From Sulfuricurvum sp. (lineage in GTDB: Bacteria > Campylobacterota > Campylobacteria > Campylobacterales > Sulfurimonadaceae), in assembly GCA_028714915.1 (NCBI GenBank), contig JAQTLL010000002.1, positions 1 through 64,000 on the forward strand: a DNA stretch of 64,000 nucleotides, written 5' to 3'. Positions 43,725-50,621 of this stretch are shown here, one piece after another (the first letter of the stretch is position 1; each line of letters opens with the position of its first letter). Both the position numbers and the translations under genes were made by a program. The notes under the pieces were generated by a model, which ran no database searches, was not told the origin of the DNA, and was given only the letters and a program-made list of their open reading frames with translations.

Positions 43725-44719
43725 TGCGTGTCAGAGAAACAATAGCAACAATGAGTTCAATGATTGACTCAAAAATACCGACATTTTTATGGGGTCCTCC
43801 GGGAATCGGAAAGTCGTCGATTATCAAACAAATTGCACAAGACAGTGGTGTGGAATGCATCGATTTGCGCCTCTCTTTGATGGACCCGACTGATCTCAAA
43901 GGGATTCCATTTTATGAGAAAGAGTCTCACACTGCTTTATGGGCTCCACCGTCGTTCTTGCCTCGTGAAGGTCGGGGGATACTTTTTCTCGATGAGCTTA
44001 ACTCTGCCGCCCCTGCTGTGCAAGCCTCTGCCTATCAGCTGATTTTGGATCGTCGTGTGGGCGAATACGTTCTTCCTGATGGGTGGGCGATTGTTGCGGC
44101 GGGAAACCGTGAGGGGGATCGCGGGGTTGTGTATCGTCTCCCCTCGCCGTTAGCAAACCGTTTTGTCCATATTGAAATGGAAGTTAATGTGGCAGATTGG
44201 CGTGAGTGGGCGATGAAGCGTAGGGTGGATGGACGTATTGTGGCGTACATCGGATTTAAAAACGGCGCGCTTTTTACGTTTGATCCTACTGCTAATGAGC
44301 GAAGTTTTGCGACACCTCGAAGCTGGGAAGCGGTGCATAATGTTTTGCAAAGCACGTTGCCACAGCCGTTACTCCTCGAAGCAATCAGTGGTGCGGTAGG
44401 AAAAGCCAATGCAGTGGATTTTTTGGGATTTTGTAAAGTGATGACCCTTTTGCCCGATATGGATGCGATTTTGAGCGGTGAAAGCAGTGACCACCCAACA
44501 GATATTTCGGCACTGTATGCTCTCTCGTCAGCTCTCGTCGGACGGATTTTAAGTGATCCTGATGAGAAGAAAATCGACCATCTCCTTCGTTATACATTGA
44601 AACTACAAAGCGAGTTTGCGGTGATGATTGTCCAAGACATTCAACGTCAGGGAATCGTGATGGATCATATTCAAAGTTACGGCGATTGGGTCAATGCGTA
44701 CGCCTATTTGCTATGCTAG
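43724..44719 (+). CDS. MoxR-family AAA+ ATPase
   Basis: A 331-residue AAA+ protein of the MoxR group, which remodels or inserts cofactors into partner proteins together with VWA proteins. Walker A GPPGIGKS (24-31), Walker B ILFLDELNSA (86-95), sensor 1 AAGNREGDRG and arginine finger PLANRF are intact. The start at 43724 has AGGA about 8 nt upstream and overlaps the previous stop by one base; an ATG at 43715 is possible. The 3' end overlaps the VWA gene by 7 nt. All three genes are thus coupled. Confidence 0.9.
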   Translation: MRVRETIATMSSMIDSKIPTFLWGPPGIGKSSIIKQIAQDSGVECIDLRLSLMDPTDLKGIPFYEKESHTALWAPPSFLPREGRGILFLDELNSAAPAVQASAYQLILDRRVGEYVLPDGWAIVAAGNREGDRGVVYRLPSPLANRFVHIEMEVNVADWREWAMKRRVDGRIVAYIGFKNGALFTFDPTANERSFATPRSWEAVHNVLQSTLPQPLLLEAISGAVGKANAVDFLGFCKVMTLLPDMDAILSGESSDHPTDISALYALSSALVGRILSDPDEKKIDHLLRYTLKLQSEFAVMIVQDIQRQGIVMDHIQSYGDWVNAYAYLLC

Positions 44720-45801
44720 ATTTTAGCCGAGTCAAATCGAAGCTTCTCGTCGAGCATCCCTATTTTGGCACTCTTTCGAGCGGTTTGGAAATTGTGGTCA
44801 ATGATAATATCGAGAGCTTTATCCTGCACGGCAATTGTTTTGAGTATAGAGAAGATTTTTTTAACACTCTTAGCGATGAGCAGGTGGCGTTTTCCCTCTC
44901 TAATGCGGCACTGCACACTGTCCTCTCTCATCCCTTACGTATTGGCAATCGTAGTCCATGGCTATGGTATACGGCATGTGATCATGCGATTAACAATATG
45001 CTCATCGACAATGATTTTGTCCCCCCCAGTAAAATCACCTATGATCCGCGCTTTCGAGGTCAATACGCCGAAGAGATTTATGAAGAGCTTTTAGACACTA
45101 TCACCCGTGAAGATTTGAACGATAAAGATAATGATTTACGGCGAAATAATGAAATACCTCCAGATAAACTTGAAGCTGCACAAACCGAGATACTCTCCCA
45201 AAATGCGCTTCAAAAAGGCTCAGAGATGGGAAGTTTGCCGGAAGGATTGGAGCGATTAATACCCATATCTCTTAAAGGGTTGATTGATTGGCGTAGCGTT
45301 TTGCGAGATGCTATCGGCGGATACTACGTCAGCGATTACGCCATGATGCCCCCTTCCAAAAAGCTCCTCTATGCCGGTATCTATCTCCCCAGCGCCACAT
45401 CACGTCATTTGGAACTTGTCATTGGGATTGACAGTTCAGGTTCGGTGGATGAGGTGGTATTGGCGCAGTTTATCGCTGAGGTTGAATCGATAACGGAGCT
45501 TTTTGGCTCGTACAGTATTGAGTTACTGGTGTGTGATGATCGTGTTCGCAGTCATCAGCGTTTTACCAACGGAGAGAATATAGAGTACACTCTTGAAGGG
45601 GGAGGGGGAACTGATTTTACCCCTGTTTTTGAGTTCATTGATAGACAATTAACCCCTCCGAAGATGCTCCTTTATTTTACCGATTTGGACGGCAAATTTC
45701 CGATGAGAGAGCCTCATTATGAGACGGTGTGGATTACACCTGTGATGAGAGACGTACCGTTTGGGAGAGTGATAGAAATCAAGGATAAAAGTGTGCTATA
45801 A
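44713..45801 (+). CDS. VWA-like protein with degenerate metallopeptidase region (DUF2201-type)
   Basis: A 362-residue protein pairing with the upstream MoxR ATPase. The C-terminal VWA-like domain has a full MIDAS: DSSGS (240-244), Thr300-Asp301 in GGGTDF, and Asp324. The N-terminal half follows the DUF2201 metallopeptidase layout, with WYTACDHAINNML and DPRFRGQYAEEIYEELL, but where that family has HExLHxxxxH this protein reads NAALHTVLSH (64-73), so the first His and the catalytic Glu are gone. A binding role is therefore more likely than proteolysis. The ATG at 44713 lies inside the MoxR gene end. The 3' end holds the promoter of the next toxin-antitoxin pair. Confidence 0.85.
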   Translation: MLDFSRVKSKLLVEHPYFGTLSSGLEIVVNDNIESFILHGNCFEYREDFFNTLSDEQVAFSLSNAALHTVLSHPLRIGNRSPWLWYTACDHAINNMLIDNDFVPPSKITYDPRFRGQYAEEIYEELLDTITREDLNDKDNDLRRNNEIPPDKLEAAQTEILSQNALQKGSEMGSLPEGLERLIPISLKGLIDWRSVLRDAIGGYYVSDYAMMPPSKKLLYAGIYLPSATSRHLELVIGIDSSGSVDEVVLAQFIAEVESITELFGSYSIELLVCDDRVRSHQRFTNGENIEYTLEGGGGTDFTPVFEFIDRQLTPPKMLLYFTDLDGKFPMREPHYETVWITPVMRDVPFGRVIEIKDKSVL

Positions 45802-45802
45802 T
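45794..45802 (+). promoter_or_regulatory. Predicted extended -10 promoter of the PIN-type toxin-antitoxin pair
   Basis: TGCTATAAT, overlapping the last codons and stop of the VWA gene. Start near 45809, then AAGGAG and the ATG at 45832. Confidence 0.6.
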
Positions 45803-45831
45803 ACTATCAAAGGTAAGTATAAGGAGATGCA

Positions 45832-46152
45832 ATGCAAACGATAGGTATTAAAGATTTACAACTTAACCCAGCCATACTCACAAACTCTTTACAAAATGAT
45901 GAGTACACTATGATAACAAAACACTCGAAGCCCATCGGAATGGCAGTATCCTTTAACGATGCTATCATATCTGATGGTCTGAAAACAGCCTTGATGGTTG
46001 ATGCGTACAAAAAAGGGTACATCAGCTTGGGACAACTGGGAAAATCACTCGATATATCGCACAAAAAAGCGATGAAAATGCTCTCTTTGATGCACATTGA
46101 TGTTGTTGATTACGATTTCAAAGATGATGTGAAATTTTTGGATAGCTTTTAA
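45832..46152 (+). CDS. Antitoxin, Phd-like N-terminus with UPF0175-like C-terminus
   Basis: A 106-residue protein. The first 50 residues (MQTIGIKDLQLNPAILTNSLQNDEYTMITKHSKPIGMAVSF) follow the Phd/YefM pattern of DNA-binding antitoxins. The C-terminal part (DAYKKGYISLGQLGKSLDISHKKAMKMLSLMHIDVVDYD) is a helix-turn-helix-like UPF0175 segment, typically paired with DUF3368 PIN toxins, which is what follows. AAGGAG is at good distance from the ATG. It overlaps the toxin start by one base (TAATG). Confidence 0.82.
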   Translation: MQTIGIKDLQLNPAILTNSLQNDEYTMITKHSKPIGMAVSFNDAIISDGLKTALMVDAYKKGYISLGQLGKSLDISHKKAMKMLSLMHIDVVDYDFKDDVKFLDSF

Positions 46153-46613
46153 TGATTATCAGCGATAGCACGACACTTATTGTCTTGTTTGACTTGGATA
46201 GAACCGATTTGCTCTCAAATCTTTTTTCCACTATTATTATACCAACCTCGGTTTATAAAGAAATTTCTACGAAAAACGAGCTTGTTTTGCCCAACTTTAT
46301 GAGTGTTATAGAAGTTCAAAACAGCGAACTGCTCGAAAGTCTCAAAATGATTTTAGATGATGGAGAAAGTGAAGCAATTGCTTTGGCGGTGGAAAGAAAA
46401 AGTAAGTTGATTATTGATGAAAAAAAGGGACGTAAAATAGCCATTAATCAAGGACTAAAAATTATCGGGCTGCTTGGTATTGTCTATCTTAATGTCAAAA
46501 GAGAATTTTTAATTAAACAGCAAGCCATAAAACTGTTAGAAGATATTCAAGCCCACGGATACAGAATCAATCAACGTATTATCGATGATATGCTTAAGAT
46601 GCTAGATACCTAA
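46152..46613 (+). CDS. DUF3368 / PIN-like toxin
   Basis: A 153-residue PIN-fold protein: MIISDSTTLIVLFDLDRTDLL with the first acid Asp5, IIPTSVYKEI, DDGESEAIALAVE with the second acidic cluster, and LIIDEKKGRKIA with the third. This order is that of DUF3368 proteins, presumed ribonuclease toxins. It is translationally coupled to the UPF0175-like antitoxin. The active-site acids are all present. The RNA target is unknown. Confidence 0.85.
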   Translation: MIISDSTTLIVLFDLDRTDLLSNLFSTIIIPTSVYKEISTKNELVLPNFMSVIEVQNSELLESLKMILDDGESEAIALAVERKSKLIIDEKKGRKIAINQGLKIIGLLGIVYLNVKREFLIKQQAIKLLEDIQAHGYRINQRIIDDMLKMLDT

Positions 46614-46631
46614 GAGATTAAGAAGAATAAA

Positions 46632-47870
46632 ATGATTGAAAATGCCTTAAAAATCTTAGAAACCTCTAACCTCTTTATCACCGGCGGTGCAGGTTCGGGA
46701 AAAACGACACTGACGCGTACCATCATTGAGGATATTAAAAAAAGAGGGCTGAAAGTAGCCTGTTTAGCCTCTACGGGAATGGCGGCGACGTTGATTGAAG
46801 GGCAGACGCTTCACAGCTTTTTTGATTTGGGGATTTCGAACTCCCAAGAGGAACTGGAGCGTAACGGCAAACTCGATGCGGCGAAAAAAATTATCAAACT
46901 TGCGGGGAGTATGGACGTTATTATCATCGATGAAATTTCAATGGTTGGAGCTGCGTTGCTGGACATGATACGGCTTCGTTTGTTGCAATGCGATTTTAAA
47001 GGCAAGCTCATTGTGGTGGGGGATTTTTTACAGCTTCCTCCTGTCGTACGGGGGAATGAGCCGATATATTTTGCGTTTGAATCTCCTAGCTGGGAGCGGT
47101 TTGCGTTTGAAACGCTTCATTTGGAAGGATCATATCGAACCTGTGAATCGGAGTTTTTGACGTTGCTGGAGAGTGTCCGTCATGCCTCAATTGATGAGGA
47201 GTCGATGTGTGCATTGGATGCGTTGGTGAAGCCGTTAAACGAGGATAAAAGTACCATCACATTACTGTACGGCAAAAACATCAGTGCCCAAAATCATAAC
47301 CGTGCACAACTGGAACATCTAAACGGAGAAGCCATAGCGTTGTCTACTTACGTCACGATTCATGACAAAAAAATGCAAGAGCGTGATGTAGAGCGGTTTA
47401 TGAGTGAAAGCCGTCTGGAGAGGGTTATGGTTCTTAAACTCGGTGCCCCCATCCTCTTTACCCGCAACTCATGGAACTACTACAATGGGGAACGGGGAAG
47501 AATCCTCTCTATTGAAGAAGAGTGTGTTTGGGTCAAAAAAGAGGACGGAAAGAGCGTTAAAGTGGAGCGGGTAGAGACGATAAAGTCACGATGGAGTGAG
47601 AAAGGAAAATCACTTAATGAGGAGAAGCTCATTACCCTGAGCCAATTTCCCATCACCCTCGCGTTTGCGATCACCATCCATAAATCACAAGGGATGTCTT
47701 TGGCGGATTACGTCATCGACACCAACGAGATTTTTGCCCCATCGCAGTTTTATGTGGCACTTTCACGTTCGGTATCAGCGCATCGGGTGACGCTGACGAA
47801 ACCCAATCGCTCATGGGAGAAACTATGCTTTGTACATCCGAAAGCGCAGAGATTTTTTTACTCAAAATGA
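46632..47870 (+). CDS. PIF1-like / RecD-like DNA helicase
   Basis: A 412-residue superfamily 1B helicase. Walker A GGAGSGKTTLT (18-28), motif Ia CLASTGMAATLIEGQTLHSFF, Walker B VIIIDEISMVG, motif III VVGDFLQLPPV, and the C-terminal UvrD-like signature FAITIHKSQGMSL followed by YVALSRSVSAHRVTL are all present. PIF1-family helicases unwind duplexes and G-quadruplexes. It follows the toxin-antitoxin pair by 18 nt and may be read from the same promoter, though it is a conserved single gene in many relatives. Confidence 0.92.
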   Translation: MIENALKILETSNLFITGGAGSGKTTLTRTIIEDIKKRGLKVACLASTGMAATLIEGQTLHSFFDLGISNSQEELERNGKLDAAKKIIKLAGSMDVIIIDEISMVGAALLDMIRLRLLQCDFKGKLIVVGDFLQLPPVVRGNEPIYFAFESPSWERFAFETLHLEGSYRTCESEFLTLLESVRHASIDEESMCALDALVKPLNEDKSTITLLYGKNISAQNHNRAQLEHLNGEAIALSTYVTIHDKKMQERDVERFMSESRLERVMVLKLGAPILFTRNSWNYYNGERGRILSIEEECVWVKKEDGKSVKVERVETIKSRWSEKGKSLNEEKLITLSQFPITLAFAITIHKSQGMSLADYVIDTNEIFAPSQFYVALSRSVSAHRVTLTKPNRSWEKLCFVHPKAQRFFYSK

Positions 47871-47874
47871 GCTT

Positions 47875-48597
47875 CTAATCTTTTATCATATCCATGAGCA
47901 AGGTACCACTTTCATCTCGGATTTCCCATTTCTCGCCATTGCGTTTGAATGTTGACGCTCTTGAAAGAGTAGTAATAAATTGCTGCTCTTGTTCCATCAG
48001 CTCTGGTGGGCAGATTTTGCGGGTTATTGCAGGGAAACCGATGGTGATTTGTTCCCCTTTGAGGGTATAGGAGGTAGTGTACTGATTGCACCCTGTATCT
48101 CCTTCCATTTTTCCATCCGGTCCAATTTTGAGGCTGATGGGACTTTTGAGCGTGAGAACGGCTTGTTTGCTATTATTGATATGTTTAATCTCATAAAACC
48201 CTTCTTCGAGTGTGTTGGAGAGCATTTTAAACTCAATCAACGGTTCTCCTTTCCCCCCCATCAAGAGAAGTGTTTTGCCATCATTCTCATAAAATTTAGT
48301 GTTCATTAAAGCATTTTTAAATGCAGTGGCATTTTTATTAGAACATGCCATCATAGTAGACATCATTTTATCTGATATGCTGAGGCTGTTTTCCTCAGTA
48401 GCGTAGCTCCCAATAAATTGGTTGCATCCATCATTACCACTAATTGTCCCTTTGTCAAAACGGACAGTTGCATTAGAAATTATCGATTTCCATTCGCCAT
48501 CCAAAGAAGTTTTAGGGACTTTGGTCACATATTCAGGTGTTGCACATCCGCTTAGAAGCAGGATGATTGTTAGGATGGAATAAAACAGTATTTTCAT
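47875..48597 (-). CDS. Lipoprotein with two META (HslJ-like) domains
   Basis: A 240-residue lipoprotein: start MKILFYSILTIILLLSGC with the lipobox at LLSGC. Two META domains follow: GEWKSIISNATVRFDKGTISGNDGCNQFIGSY (about 30-130) and a second with MEGDTGCNQYTTSYTLKGEQITIGFPAITRKICPPELMEQEQQFITTL. The N-G-x-x-G-CNQ motif is typical of HslJ, linked to outer-membrane stress and novobiocin resistance in E. coli. The ATG at 48597 is the lipoprotein start; longer frames lack a signal. Its stop lies 4 nt from that of the convergent helicase gene. Confidence 0.9.
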   Translation of the reverse strand: MKILFYSILTIILLLSGCATPEYVTKVPKTSLDGEWKSIISNATVRFDKGTISGNDGCNQFIGSYATEENSLSISDKMMSTMMACSNKNATAFKNALMNTKFYENDGKTLLLMGGKGEPLIEFKMLSNTLEEGFYEIKHINNSKQAVLTLKSPISLKIGPDGKMEGDTGCNQYTTSYTLKGEQITIGFPAITRKICPPELMEQEQQFITTLSRASTFKRNGEKWEIRDESGTLLMDMIKD

Positions 48598-48713
48598 CAG
48601 AACCCTTGTTTGGTTAGTTTTATTGTATGATTTTATCATAACGCAGTCAATGAGGTGCTCCTTAAGAAACCTTTGGTTACTATTTGTCAAACTACATGTT
48701 TTTGGAGTATGCA

Positions 48714-49112
48714 ATGAACGGTGAATGGTTGACTATTTTTGTGGGAATTATTGCCATTTGTATGGTTTTTATAACAATGGTTATTGTCTTTATTGGACTG
48801 CAAACACTTCAAACGATGAAGCGTGTACATGAATTTATAGGGCAAGCCCAAAGCGAAATCAGTTTTCTCTCGACCAAAGTTGCATTGACACTGCATGAAA
48901 TTAATGAGCTCATTGCTCATTTCAAAGAAGAGAGCCGTGCGCTCAGTGATAAATCAAAACTCTCACTGCACGAATTGCATGATTTAATCTCGTATGTACA
49001 TGATGAAACCAAAAACCTCGCCCTTAAAGCCTCTAACGGTATTGCAAAAGTGACACTTGGCTCACTTGCAATTGGGGCGTTGTCTCAAATTTTAAAAAAG
49101 AAATCCAACTAA
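48714..49112 (+). CDS. Small membrane-anchored helical protein (DUF948-like)
   Basis: A 132-residue protein with one N-terminal TM helix (WLTIFVGIIAICMVFITMVIVFIGL) and long coiled-coil-prone helices (TMKRVHEFIGQAQSEISFLSTKVALTLHEINELIAHF), ending in a small hydrophobic helix and KKKSN. It resembles DUF948-type general stress proteins of other bacteria. GGAG lies 6 nt before the ATG. The next gene, a YtxH-like protein, follows after 16 nt, so the two probably act together at the envelope; function unknown. Confidence 0.78.
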   Translation: MNGEWLTIFVGIIAICMVFITMVIVFIGLQTLQTMKRVHEFIGQAQSEISFLSTKVALTLHEINELIAHFKEESRALSDKSKLSLHELHDLISYVHDETKNLALKASNGIAKVTLGSLAIGALSQILKKKSN

Positions 49113-49128
49113 ACCCAAGGAGCAGATA

Positions 49129-49437
49129 ATGAATTCAAACAATGGCATTAGTTTTTTACTCGGAGCCGCACTCGGAGGGGTAGCAATCTATTTTGCACTC
49201 AAGCATCAAGACGAGATTATCGATAAGATTCATGAACTCGAAGAGAATTTGAATATCGATCATAATGGATTGATTGACAACGCAAAAGGGAAACTCGATC
49301 AGTTGACCAGCAGTTTACAATCTACGATCGGGCGTTATACTCACAGTGATGATACAGCTGAAAAAGCAGATGAAATCGCTGCCATCACTGAGGAGTTAAA
49401 TCGTCTCCGTGCTGAAGTTCAAGCTTTAAAGGCTTAA
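49129..49437 (+). CDS. Small YtxH-like membrane protein
   Basis: A 102-residue protein: a short TM segment (ISFLLGAALGGVAIYFAL) at the N-terminus followed by amphipathic helices (DEIIDKIHELEENLN, AAITEELNRLRAEVQAL). The glycine-rich first helix followed by a coiled coil is the YtxH pattern, seen in stress-response operons. AAGGAG precedes the ATG. It is co-transcribed with the DUF948-like gene and converges with the AI-2E-family gene, sharing 4 nt (TTAA) at the stops. Confidence 0.75.
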   Translation: MNSNNGISFLLGAALGGVAIYFALKHQDEIIDKIHELEENLNIDHNGLIDNAKGKLDQLTSSLQSTIGRYTHSDDTAEKADEIAAITEELNRLRAEVQALKA

Positions 49438-50495
49438 TGCACTGCATGATTACGTCGTAACATTCGTAAGAGTGTTACAGCAAATGCTACAATCGCAGGT
49501 CCTAAAATAAATCCCCAAAATCCAAATGTCGTAAGTCCCGCCAAAATCGCAAAGAAAATCAAAAAATCATTGATGGCTTTACGACCGTGGCTCAAAAGAT
49601 GGTTGAGCTGTTGTAAGATAATAAGCCGTACGATGTTATCGATGAAAAATGAGAGCATTGCCCATGAATAGATAAAAATAATTAAGGCATTAACGCTGTG
49701 TCCGCCAAAAAATTCATTGAGTGTAATAGGTATCCATATCAAGGCCGTTCCGACAATAGGGATGACTGAGGTTACTGCGATCATGAGTCCCAAAAGAAGA
49801 GGATCATATCCATCGAAGAAACTGATAAAAATTCCAAATGCCAATCCTTGCGCAATTGCAACGCCGATAAGGGAATAAAATCCTGTTGATGTTGTCGCAA
49901 TCATATCCAATATGAATTCTGAACGAATGGAGCGTTTAATGGGGATGATAGGGGTAATGGCAAGGGTAAGATCACGTCGGTACCATGAGAGAAAAAAGAA
50001 GAAAATCACAATCATAACCATATCGCCTAATGCACTCATAATGCTAAGAACGCCATTCCCTAATCCCGCAACAGCAGTTGAAATAATTTTTTCTTGGTTT
50101 TCAACTACTTTTTCGCTGAGCATGGCAAGAGGCTTTTTAAGCCAGCTTACCGAATCGGGTGCGAGAGAGAGGAGATGAATCCCCTGCGTATAGAAGGTCT
50201 CTCCCATAGCATAAAGCTCCGATGGATGGGCAATAATGTAGTAGACAAAAAAGAGAATAGGGACGAAGAGAACGGTGATTAAAAACAATGTCATAGCACT
50301 GGCAGTGAGGATGGAGGCTAGCGTAGATATTTTTGGATATTTTTTGAGTTTTGTTTCAAACAGCACATGCAATGGGGTAAAGGCAGTGACGAGGAGTAAA
50401 GCCACAAAAAAACTTTTTAAAAAAGGGAAAAAAAGCCAAATAAACAACCCAATCGCAATAAATATCATTGTTTTTACAAAACTGTTGCGCTGCAT
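49434..50495 (-). CDS. AI-2E transporter family membrane protein (PerM-like)
   Basis: A 353-residue inner-membrane protein with the UPF0118/AI-2E layout: two TM helices at the start (FLFIWLFFPFLKSFFVALLLVTAFTPL), a helical periplasmic-side region, a re-entrant part with FFFFLSWYRRDL, and the conserved C-terminal block SVIPIVGTALIWIPI followed by ILAGLTTFGFWGFILGPAIVAF. Family members include AI-2 exporters and Na+/H+ antiporters, so the substrate is open. AGGAAG precedes the ATG and an extended -10 (TGGTAAAAT on the minus strand, 50523-50531) is suitably placed. Confidence 0.9.
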   Translation of the reverse strand: MQRNSFVKTMIFIAIGLFIWLFFPFLKSFFVALLLVTAFTPLHVLFETKLKKYPKISTLASILTASAMTLFLITVLFVPILFFVYYIIAHPSELYAMGETFYTQGIHLLSLAPDSVSWLKKPLAMLSEKVVENQEKIISTAVAGLGNGVLSIMSALGDMVMIVIFFFFLSWYRRDLTLAITPIIPIKRSIRSEFILDMIATTSTGFYSLIGVAIAQGLAFGIFISFFDGYDPLLLGLMIAVTSVIPIVGTALIWIPITLNEFFGGHSVNALIIFIYSWAMLSFFIDNIVRLIILQQLNHLLSHGRKAINDFLIFFAILAGLTTFGFWGFILGPAIVAFAVTLLRMLRRNHAVH

Positions 50496-50621
50496 GGCTA
50501 CTTCCTGATCTTGAGTGCTCTTATTTTACCATTTAATGGTGATGATTGCGACCAATTGTTTTACACACCAATTTAAAGAATTACACATTACAATAAAGCA
50601 ATCAGAAAAAAAGAACCATAA

